Source of the DNA: Nectonema munidae
Taxonomy: Eukaryota > Nematomorpha > Nectonematoida > Nectonematidae
Direction of reading: 5' to 3'
Length of the DNA stretch: 64,000 bases
Assembly: GCA_030549495.1 (NCBI GenBank)
Contig: JAUIRK010000627.1
Location: 186,001-250,000 of the forward strand
Shown: piece by piece, positions 59,501 through 64,000 of the stretch
Layout of the letters: every line of letters begins with the position of its first letter
Numbering within the stretch: position 1 is the first letter of the stretch
Translations under genes and position numbers: made by a program
The notes under the pieces: model-generated
What the model was told of the DNA's origin: nothing
The model's database searches: none
Seen by the model: only the letters and a program-made list of their open reading frames with translations

Positions 59501-62378
59501 AAAATCTGTGTACTAGTTAAACCAACTTTATTCACCTGGTTATTAAGCCTAAATTTATATAATTTTTACAGGTGGAGACAATAAATTAGATATCACCCAT
59601 AAAGATGAAAAAGCCTTATTGTTTATTTTCATTCATAACAACTTTTCGCGCATCAACTTGTAGCTTAGTGAATTATTTAATCCAGCAAATGGCTCGAGGT
59701 AAAATTAGGAATACGATTTTATATATGTTTTGCTTGTAAAAATATTTATTGGATAAAATTGACATCAAGATACACATTAATAAATCTTTCTATACTGAGT
59801 GTAATATTTGAATATAGATTTTTATGGTCCTCGGACATTTCGCCCCATTATTTTCATAAGACAGTTCGTCCCATGGACAATTCGCCCCATATTTTCATAA
59901 GACATTTTGTTTCATGGACAATTCGCCCCGTTATTTTCAAAAGACATTTTGTCTGATGGACAATTCTAAAAAATTAAGAGATAAATTGATTAATTTGAAA
60001 TAATTTAATAGAGATAAAATAAACAAGAATATAATTTTTTTTAATAATTTTACACATAATAATAAGCAAAGATGGATGAAACAAATAGCCTATGTGACAA
60101 TTTGTCCAGGGGCAAATTGTCTATGCGGCGAAATGTCTGTCGACCGATTTTTATATTTGTGATTTCAAGGAATATGATAAATTATCGTTACAAAATTCTG
60201 GAGAGTAGAGCGATTCTGTATAAAATGATTTAAGTCGTTCATAGATTATAATTCATTCAAAATAAATGATCTATTCAAGAGAATTTGCTTGCAGAAGCAA
60301 AAGATTTAAAAAAATAAACAATTTTTAGATTCGAGTTACTTGTGTGTTGCTGCATGCCCCGTTTTAAGCCTATCTGAGCAATTTTATCAAGTTTTAAAAG
60401 CTTTTTCTGCATTCTAAAACTAACTATAAAAATGAAATTGTTAAAATTATTAATCGGAAACAATTTTAAAAGATTTTGAAAATAAAAAAATCAAAAGTTT
60501 TTTTTCTAAAAAACCTATTTACAAAAAGCGGTATATATCTGAGAATGCCTTTCATTTATTGAATACTGTCTATCAAACGTTTCTTAAAATTAAAAAAAGA
60601 GTAACGTTTCAAGCAAATTTATTTAAATAGAACGAATTTTCGACTCCACGAGTCTTTATCAATTTGAAGTACTAAATGTAGAAGATGTAAAAAATGCTTT
60701 GCATGAAAAGGATTAACCTTTCATTTCTTTTTATTTCAAACAAATGGCCCTTCAGTACTTTACATCTATTTTTATTTTTTATTTATTCGTTAAAGACGAG
60801 CAAACTACAACAAATATAATTTTTTTATTTTTGTGCTATTGATTATAAAATTGGTCCACACAATTCTTAGTCTATACGAGGGGTCGGCAAAGTGGTTGAT
60901 ATCGACCCCCGAGGTCCATAACAGATCTTTAGGGGTCGATAAGATAGAAAACATACCAAATTGTTCTATGCTTTTTTTACTTTATAGTAGTAATAAATCT
61001 CCTTTTTCTTTTAAAACATAGTTTAGCACATTGTATAGTATAGGATGATATATGAAACATTTTTGGTTTCTATTTCTCTCTTATTGATTAATGCTTTTAT
61101 GAAACATTTATATGTGGGGTGGGGGTCGATGTGAAGACAAATGTTCTATGAAGGGGTCTACGGGTAAAAAAAGTTTGCCGATCCTTGGTCTCTAGACCCA
61201 ATTTGATGATGAAATTAATGTAAATATAAAGGATAAATGTTAAATTTCATCATGATGCTTGGAATTTACGCTTTAAAATGAACAGATTTTTGAAGACTTA
61301 ACTTCTGCTTTTGTTTTCCATCGAATTTTTTATATTTAAGCCCATTTCTTAGTAAAATGGTGTCACAGTGATTCAAAGAGTTAAAAATTGAGGAGGAAGT
61401 TTTCATCAAAAAAGTCAGAAAAGTGAAAGTAATTTCTTTGTTTTTTATCTCACAGTTTGGACTTTGAGTATGAACTATGAATGTGATTAAACTTTTTCCA
61501 AATTTTTTATAAAATTTACTTATGCCCGATTTCATGCGTCGCTATCAGTACTCCCGATAAACCGAATGTTCCTTGGTTGACATTTGCGGAGAAGTATTTC
61601 TCACAAATCACAGGTCCGCCATTTGCTAAGCCTACGGAAACAAAGTAAACACATAGAATGATTTAATTTATAACAAATGTAGAAGACGCGCTATACTTAC
61701 CAATTGTTGAAGTATCTCCTTCGCTGTGCATTTCGTGTCTAAAAATATTTTGAGCGGAAATGTAAGCACTTATAGTACGCTACTTTAGGATGAACCACTG
61801 GAGGATCCAGAGGGGGGGGGGGGTGGGGCATCTGGGCCTACACCCCCCCCCCCCCCTTTCTCTCTATGAAGAATGGCTTCAGATTGTATGGTAGTATTTT
61901 GCAAGTATTTTTTAACGTTGCCCCCCTCCCTTATGGTCAATTTTTGGATCCGCTACTGGGATGAACCATTTTATTTAATGAGTAATAAAAAAGTAAAAAT
62001 CGCCTTTATATCTTCCAAATTGCTATATAAAAAAAAGTTTCAGATTATTAATCAATATTTATTATTCATGTACGCTGGCAAGGTTAAGAAGTAAAAAAAA
62101 CTTTATGAATGAAAAGTCAACATTGAAATATTTGGCCTCTTCAATGTTTCTTCAGGCATCCATAGAAAATATTTTATTTGTTAAAACGTAATTTACTCCC
62201 AACTTTTTGATGACACTTCAACGCCTATCCATTTAGGGTTATTTTAGTCAACTTTTTGATGTTTCCGACTTAGAAACATCAAAATTCTCTACAACTCTCA
62301 TGAAAGGGGAGCCAATTTGTGGCTTGAAAGTTGAAACGCTGATATCACTTGTATCATACAGATCAGTATCAAGGTATC
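35512..62378 (-). CDS. ADAMTS/ADAM-like zinc metallopeptidase, spliced gene
   Basis: The product is probably a secreted M12B (adamalysin) metalloendopeptidase. Minus-strand exons in order: 62378-62253 (propeptide-like, tentative), 61738-61701, 61631-61520, 57122-56997, 55251-55089, 52931-52833, 49042-48903, 42531-42408 (tentative), 39177-39047 and 35571-35512 (tentative terminal). All lie between AG acceptors and GT donors. Phases agree at every join from 61738 to 48903 and from 42531 to 35512. At least one exon is missing between 48903 and 42531, and others between 62253 and 61738. The catalytic motif reads HEIGH-NLNLDHD across an intron (HExxHxxNxxHD; Asn at that place is typical of ADAMTS), with a Met-turn NHIMSP. 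Then come a disintegrin-like module, a worn TSP1-like segment and a Cys-rich module. No signal peptide was found, as the 5' exons are unplaced. Confidence 0.8.
36612..36850. repeat. Inverted-repeat MITE, copy B
   Basis: The left arm includes TTAAGATAAAACTGC, AAAAAACTTTG and GAAATTAGCAAGAC. The right arm is the inverse (GTCTTGCAATTTTCATC, AATAAAGTTTTTATT, GCAGTTTTATCTTAA). The arms extend outward through ACATCATAAAG / CATGATGT. Same family as 130-362. Confidence 0.7.
37023..37150 (-). other. Coding-like minus-strand segment, unassigned
   Basis: The frame reads CGGDTFRGLQLSSTPTVNMN, then KEKLYELMEDNMSCHTKHNQ and a TAA at 37023-37025. Residue content looks protein-like. No acceptor with a good pyrimidine tract precedes it, and the phase does not obviously fit the Cys-rich exon at 39047. 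It could be an exon of the metallopeptidase or of another gene. Confidence 0.3.
37800..37990. repeat. Palindromic repeat of AAATGTCCTTTGG motifs
   Basis: CCAAAGGACATTTCAACCAA on the left recurs inverted as AATGTCCTTTGGTTGAAATG near 37913-37931, and once more as AACGTCTTTGGTTGAC. It has the same style of architecture as 7100-7430 and 59825-60155. Confidence 0.65.
38310..38755 (+). pseudogene. LINE C-terminal remnant with 3' tail
   Basis: The plus strand holds a broken frame with YGSQSWPLIE, then RLRWFGQINRRHRGG. This matches the end of many LINE polyproteins (YG.E.W......L...E....R......RLRWFGH..R). It is followed by a stem, CGGCTATAACC and GGACAATAGCCG (about 38693-38728), and a GATTATTATTATT tail. 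Confidence 0.7.
39047..39177 (-). CDS. Exon: Cys-rich module of metallopeptidase
   Basis: Acceptor TTTACTCTAG, donor GTAATT. The 43 codons read SIDECKVYCLFSKYNDQYYL, PDGASC, then FTGYCFEGNCIKP, with six cysteines. The pattern C...C......YLPDG..C.....GYC..G.C is that of the cysteine-rich domain after the disintegrin module in M12B enzymes. It starts with 2 bases and ends in phase 0. Confidence 0.8.
39673..39903. mobile_element. Possible small DNA transposon (CAGGGGCGC ends)
   Basis: The left end CAGGGGCGCGCAATG and the right end, read inward, CAAGGGCGCATATC form an imperfect inverted pair. The flanks show no clear duplication. Confidence 0.4.
39947..40767. mobile_element. hAT-type non-autonomous element, 821 bp
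   Basis: The inverted ends are TAGGACTGCCAG and, read inward from the right, TAGGGTAGCCAG. The flanks AAGTAGAT (39939-39946) and AAATAGAT (40768-40775) agree at 7 of 8 bases. No transposase frame. It lies in a metallopeptidase intron. Confidence 0.7.
41018..41343. mobile_element. hAT-type MITE, 326 bp
   Basis: It begins CAGAGTTTCTTAACCTTTTT and ends CACGGTTGAGATACCCTG, an inverted pair. The flanks TATTAAAA (41010-41017) and TACTATAA (41344-41351) match at 6 of 8. Confidence 0.7.
41801..41945 (+). repeat. tRNA-derived SINE, copy 2
   Basis: Same unit as 3866-4005: GGTACGGTTGGTTAGATAC, worn box B (GCTTCGATCC), and the body ATAGTTCGATACAAGCGG. Confidence 0.7.
42108..42249 (-). repeat. tRNA-derived SINE, copy 3 (minus)
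   Basis: Reverse orientation relative to copy 2. The two copies are about 160 bp apart and face each other, so a transcript across both could form a long imperfect hairpin. Confidence 0.7.
42408..42531 (-). CDS. Tentative exon, metallopeptidase Cys-rich start
   Basis: After acceptor CAAATTTTTAG the frame reads KCEVTLLTNEKYAQRLCSNL, PSFTMSF and so on. The spacing (K-C, about 9 residues, Y, then LC) is reminiscent of the end of a TSP1-like repeat. A GTATTC donor at 42407 leaves 1 base that joins the next exon's 2 bases (TAC, Tyr) in frame. GTATTC is also the donor used at 55088. Confidence 0.45.
43423..43825. mobile_element. hAT-type non-autonomous element with perfect TSD
   Basis: Exact 8-bp duplication TATATAGT at 43415-43422 and 43826-43833. 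The inverted ends are CAGCCATGTAGCAAG and, read inward, CAGTAACGTAGCCAG. Next to them are GGGGCCGGGCCCC and GGCCCCTCC. No coding content. Confidence 0.85.
44346..44582 (+). other. Unrecognised coding-like plus-strand segment
   Basis: The frame reads DEPIDYTLNANKAQAKIYAC, then DHHTSIINASVVNTHEDLAR, then FEKLCSFTHVVNMDGTMSEQ, to TAA at 44580-44582. Codon use looks protein-like. It follows an AG preceded by a T-run (44310-44344), so it could be a terminal exon. A short coding-like piece just upstream (REIAEINPGIIIYHTR, near 44229-44280) could belong to it. I do not recognise the family. It could be an exon or a transposon scrap. Confidence 0.35.
45195..47310. mobile_element. Possible Helitron-like non-autonomous element
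   Basis: The right side ends ACCACGGGACCGGCTAG followed by T, reminiscent of Helitron 3' ends (GC-rich hairpin then CTAG, inserted before T). The left side near 45195 starts after A with TATATATAGTAGTCTGGC. No RepHel gene is visible. A box CAGTGGCGGATTCAG at about 45292 and CAGTGGAGTATCAAGAGG at about 46369 look like unpaired hAT ends within it. Confidence 0.3.
47480..48260 (-). pseudogene. hAT transposase C-terminal remnant
   Basis: Reading leftward, the minus strand has pieces such as RIFEKRYCSFGECKK, NVSSFPYLSRHGVNILLF, KSVKNSINC, then TSVESERSFSVTGFFISPFR and NLLEKTQSPLCFL at about 47625-47530. The last block is the diagnostic hAT dimerisation motif (S..SERSFS.AG.......R..L......LFL). 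It is broken by many stops. More distant pieces (SSSEKNRQNMKEFLIKKSIE near 48390) may belong to the same copy. It lies in a metallopeptidase intron. Confidence 0.7.
48903..49042 (-). CDS. Exon: disintegrin-like end and TSP1-like start
   Basis: Acceptor after nine T's then AG; donor GTAACT. It reads KWCINNKCISRVRRKRSTDE, then QTLCKGPCLENSIGL, then SNFLCF. KWCxxxKC is the hallmark following 'GTxCGxGK' in ADAMTS disintegrin-like modules. The previous exon supplies EGTKCNTGR. The later C...C......G.......C part resembles a worn TSP1 repeat. It starts in phase 0 and leaves 2 bases. The next exon was not found. Confidence 0.8.
49700..51784. repeat. Pure (GAA)695 triplet array
   Basis: 2,085 bp of uninterrupted GAA on the plus strand, exactly 695 units with no variant seen. 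It gives rise to spurious poly-Glu, poly-Arg and poly-Leu frames. It lies in the intron 49043-52832 of the metallopeptidase gene, whose RNA would carry (UUC)n. Such purine-pyrimidine arrays form triplexes, and long GAA tracts in introns are known to hinder transcription (human FXN). Confidence 0.99.
51785..52832. other. Intronic stretch, no repeat recognised
   Basis: AT-rich intron sequence between the GAA array and the next exon. Confidence 0.4.
52833..52931 (-). CDS. Exon: disintegrin-like module
   Basis: Acceptor TTTCTTTATTAG, donor GTAAGC. The 33 codons begin TVCEAVFCTNKNRNSIDF and end ALEGTKCNTGRKKT. 'VC..LWC' followed by 'EGT.C..G(R/K)' is the middle of ADAMTS disintegrin-like modules. 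Phase 0 on both sides, so it joins cleanly to KWC in the next exon. Confidence 0.9.
54275..54880 (+). pseudogene. LINE ORF2 C-terminal remnant
   Basis: The plus frame from about 54283 to 54667 is open across 120-plus codons: QLNLIKIEELYKQKLGIFLL, then ITYSFNSTYSFRNSLILNKP, then VVSFYETHKWLLGESGSSVP. This resembles the C-terminal part of CR1-like LINE polyproteins (L.L..I..L......F.....N.LP; Y..R......P......S......W..LP). The tail near 54850-54890 is TAAACTTACTTACTACTTAC. It lies in a metallopeptidase intron. Confidence 0.5.
55089..55251 (-). CDS. Exon: end of catalytic domain, LPG..Y..xxQC
   Basis: Acceptor CTTAATTTAG, donor GTATTC. It reads TLSYSAYDCLFTTSDKKN, then TKYLPGEKYSLNAQCRLSNG, then WISAQNIQ. 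'LPG..Y....QC...(F/N)G' opens the disintegrin-like module in ADAMTS proteins. It starts with 1 base, completing the Lys from the previous exon, and ends in phase 0. An inner donor (GTTCCT at 55117) is possible but breaks phase. Confidence 0.85.
56372..56420. repeat. (CA)n microsatellite
   Basis: ACACTCACACACACACACAC with a few interruptions, then ACATATATACAC. Confidence 0.9.
56997..57122 (-). CDS. Exon: zinc motif second half and Met-turn
   Basis: Acceptor ATTCTTTTTAG, donor GTAGAA. The first T completes As(n) from the previous exon, and the frame reads LNLDHDSVENSCKTNHIMSP, then YLSSKSYTWSSCSRNRWNKD. This supplies the third zinc-binding His (NLNLDHD), the Met-turn (HIMSP) and the W(S)SCSR motif near the end of M12B catalytic domains. 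A 116-residue frame starting at ATG 57108 in another phase (56758-57108) overlaps it and is probably a shadow. Confidence 0.9.
57606..57851. mobile_element. hAT-type MITE, 246 bp
   Basis: It starts CAATGTTTCTCAACCTTTTT and ends ACTGGTTAAGAATCCCTG, an inverted pair of common hAT form. The flanks GGATAGGT (57598-57605) and GGATAGTG (57852-57859) match at 6 of 8. Confidence 0.75.
57860..58010. repeat. Fragment related to the GAGTCGG hAT family
   Basis: Contains GTTGGAGTCGGTATC and GGAGTCGAAGTAGAGTCGG, like the ends of the element at 3050-3716. Ends not defined. Confidence 0.4.
58656..58766 (+). other. Possible plus-strand terminal exon, unassigned
   Basis: After an AG preceded by TTTCTTTTTTTGCTTA the frame reads IVEGGDKRVTLREFNFKVIV, then VEEDMRKATEEIHVKS and TGA. 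Charge and codon pattern look protein-like, unlike the surrounding DNA. No upstream exon was found and I do not recognise the family. It lies inside a minus-strand metallopeptidase intron. Confidence 0.35.
58858..59005 (+). repeat. tRNA-derived SINE, copy 4
   Basis: Contains a perfect box B (GGGTTCGATCC) and the family body (AGCATCAAGCCT, GCGATGAAAGCACTC). More diverged than copies 1-3 at its 5' part. Confidence 0.65.
59825..60155. repeat. Palindromic repeat of GGACAATTCGCCCC motifs
   Basis: Left part: three to four tandem variants of GGACAATTCGCCCCAT plus TTTTCATAAGACA. Right part: the inverse, GACAATTTGTCCAGGGGCAA and GGCGAAATGTC. AT-rich centre. No coding capacity. Confidence 0.7.
60878..61187. 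mobile_element. hAT-type MITE, 310 bp
   Basis: The left end is GAGGGGTCGGCAAAG and the right end, read inward, CAAGGATCGGCAAAC, the common 'GGGGTCGGCAAAC' hAT form. The flanks GTCTATAC (60870-60877) and GTCTCTAG (61188-61195) match at 6 of 8. Confidence 0.7.
61520..61631 (-). CDS. Exon: metallopeptidase active site (HEIGH)
   Basis: Acceptor TTTCCGTAG, donor GTAAAT. It reads GLANGGPVICEKYFSANVNQ, then GTFGLSGVLIATHEIGH plus 2 bases. It has the catalytic Glu and the first two zinc ligands of the HExxHxxNxxHD motif. 'GLA..GG.(V/I)C........G......A.HE.GH' is the standard M12B order. Confidence 0.92.
61701..61738 (-). CDS. Exon: short upstream catalytic exon
   Basis: A 38-base exon: acceptor ATATTTTTAG, donor GTAAGT (consensus). 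It reads HEMHSEGDTSTI plus 1 base and leads into GLANGG of the next exon across a 69-bp intron, matching 'D(T)..GLA' in M12B enzymes. Confidence 0.75.
61796..61958. mobile_element. hAT-type MITE, 163 bp, perfect TSD
   Basis: Exact 8-bp duplication GGATGAAC at 61788-61795 and 61959-61966. The inverted ends are CACTGGAGGATCC and, read inward, CAGTAGCGGATCC. Inside are long G and C runs (61812-61824 and 61842-61857). It lies just 5' of the 61701-61738 exon, in the gene's intron. Confidence 0.9.
62253..62378 (-). CDS. Tentative upstream exon of metallopeptidase
   Basis: After acceptor GCGTTCTTTAG the frame reads YLDTDLYDTSDISVSTFKPQ, then IGSPFMRVVENFDVSKSE. It is open to a possible GTTGAC donor, which is weak. 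The content would suit a propeptide or early catalytic region, but there is no diagnostic motif. It cannot join directly to 61738 (phase differs), so another exon would lie between. Confidence 0.4.
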
Positions 62379-64000
62379 CTAAAGAACGCAAGCAACTTTT
62401 TTTTACCCTTTTTTAAGATAATTGTTTGTTATTATTTAAGGGCACTTTTTTTGAATGAACTTTGCTTTCTCTAGAGATAGGAATTTTACTTAAAGCGTGG
62501 AGGCTCTTAATCATTTTGAATTCATAATTTTGTAGTTAATTAGTAAATTAGATATTTGGCCAGTAACCATTCAAAAAATCTCTGCAAACAGATTTATCAA
62601 TATAAGTTCTGAGAGTACACCAACGCGTGAAGTAGGAAATAATTTGAACAGTCGCGAGAGTCAAATGAGTTGTTTACGTCTCTAGCACAAAGTGGTCGCA
62701 ACAGTTGCTTTTGATTAGTTCGAATCCACTGAGAACAAAAACTTTTGGGAAAGTTTTTTGGACGATGAACTTGTAAATTTACAAGGATTCAAAAGCCGAA
62801 GTGCTTCTGCACAAAACGTACGTTTAGTCTTCTTAGCATAAAAAATTTTCCTCAAGTAGTTGGTCGTTGGTTTTAATCTTTTTTCTCCAATCTTCTTCAT
62901 CTTCTTCTTGGCGAAGTTCTCAAAATATCTTTCTATCTTTTCAGTTGTGTTCATTTCGAAAGACAACTGTCTTTGTACGGTTAGTTATGATTAAATACAG
63001 AAGAAAAAAACAATGCTTGTCTTAAAAATAACAATAGTATGCTGCTTGCACAAATAGAATGTAGGATAAGTGAGATTAAGTTATATGAACAGAGTTACAC
63101 ATTTGGCGAAATTGGTAATAATATAAAAATAGGCAAATGCAATTAAATAAGAGGCTTACATTTATCAAGCTTTTAGCTAAAAATTAGAAGTAAAAAAATT
63201 TTCAAGGGTGACAGAGCTTTTGATTTTTATCACTATGTAAAAATATGTTCTAGAAACTTTCCTAACTAGTTTCGGAAGTAGAGTGTCTTCTTCAAATATG
63301 AGAGGTTTTTCCCATCTGAGTAATGAACTTCACTGCGTTAACTTTTAGGAAAGATATTTTATTTTTTCTCTAATAATGTTCAATGGTGGATAAAAGAAGA
63401 AAATCTATATATACTAAATATGTAATAATCGTGATCATTTGAGCAAATGGATAGTCAAAATAATAATTTTGTAAATAGTTGTGCAAGGCAAAATACTGAG
63501 TATAAGTTGAGAAGTATTGAATTTTTGCGGAGCCATCTATAATTAGAAGTTTATTGAAGTGGATTTCCCTGATAAGATTTTTTCAGCAACCCTTTGAAAA
63601 CTCTAATCAACCCTTACAACAAGTTTATAACAGGAATTCCTTTGGGAATCACTGATTTAAAGTCAGACATGTGATATTACTCAGATGAGGAAGTTTACAC
63701 CCCATACCTAAATCTGAACAGTGCATCGTCAAAAGATATTCTGTAACTAAAATTTCCTATATTTGGATGTATATAATGAGCAATACCAAACTGTGACCAA
63801 TAATAATCCTGGCCTGACAAATTAGCCTCTTAGACTTAATATTTTAAGTAAGTTCATGTAGGTGCTTTTGTCATCTTCAACGTTTGCATAAATATGTTTG
63901 TTTAAGCGCACGTCTCCTCTCTTTTATTCATTTTACGGCAGAACAAAAATTGTTTTAATAATTTTATTTGGCCAATTAAATCACTAGAATATATTTGATT
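62379..64000. other. Window end, no gene placed
   Basis: A minus-strand 83-codon frame at 62715-62966 (Lys-rich, KIERYFENFAKKKMKKIGEK) begins with ATG and could be a small gene or 5' exon, but it carries no motif. The rest is AT-rich without recognisable repeats. Confidence 0.3.

Noticed and set aside
61240-61270. Alternative exon giving HEIGHN-VNSKHHD
   Set aside because: It meets a stop five codons later with no donor. The exon at 56997-57122 gives a perfect HExxHxxNxxHD with Met-turn and right phases.
1-64000. CRISPR arrays, bacterial operons or a phage-like defence system
   Set aside because: No spacer-repeat arrays or operon structure. Spliced genes and transposon types show animal nuclear DNA.

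Overview
The window is nuclear DNA from a metazoan: AT-rich, with spliced genes using GT-AG introns and a very dense load of decayed transposons. Repeat types (piggyBac, hAT, pogo/Tigger, non-LTR retrotransposons, tRNA-derived SINEs) and a fast-evolving ribosomal protein suit an invertebrate, perhaps an arthropod, but I cannot name the species. I see no bacterial operons, CRISPR array, rRNA or true tRNA.

Two host genes stand out, both on the minus strand and both built from exons too short to appear as long ORFs. (1) Ribosomal protein L5 (uL18) at 22852-24028: six coding exons that join in frame into 303 codons, split by introns of 47-56 bp. The start codon lies in an upstream exon; the best candidate is an ATG directly followed by a consensus donor at 28857-28859. 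(2) An ADAMTS/ADAM-like zinc metallopeptidase (M12B) running from about 62.4 kb down to about 35.5 kb. Exons encode the HEIGH zinc motif, its continuation NLNLDHD, a Met-turn, a disintegrin-like Cys module and a Cys-rich module. Phases agree at every junction between consecutively placed exons. Its introns hold most of the repeats between 35 and 62 kb, including a pure (GAA)695 array of 2,085 bp at 49700-51784.

Layout: 0-7 kb holds an inverted-repeat MITE, a 21-bp minisatellite, a decayed piggyBac copy with a possible 49-bp intron, a hAT element with target duplication, SINEs, a TTAA-flanked MITE and a LINE tail inserted at that MITE's edge. 7-15 kb is AT-rich with a palindromic repeat, a second TTAA MITE, a gutted piggyBac copy and an 810-bp hAT element. 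15.6-22 kb is a nest: a LINE invaded by a piggyBac copy, itself invaded by a non-autonomous element that carries two kinds of ~148-bp satellite units, followed by a hAT transposase relic and a second satellite-bearing element. 22.5-29 kb holds RPL5 and two pogo/Tigger relics, one apparently within RPL5 intron 1. 29-35 kb holds a LINE and two converging piggyBac relics. 35-62 kb is the metallopeptidase gene with at least five hAT-type non-autonomous elements, SINEs, LINE pieces, a hAT transposase relic and a Helitron-like end. 62.4-64 kb shows little.

The transposon genes are broken. The two host genes look intact where they can be read. Splice models and family assignments come from reading the sequence alone, without alignments.
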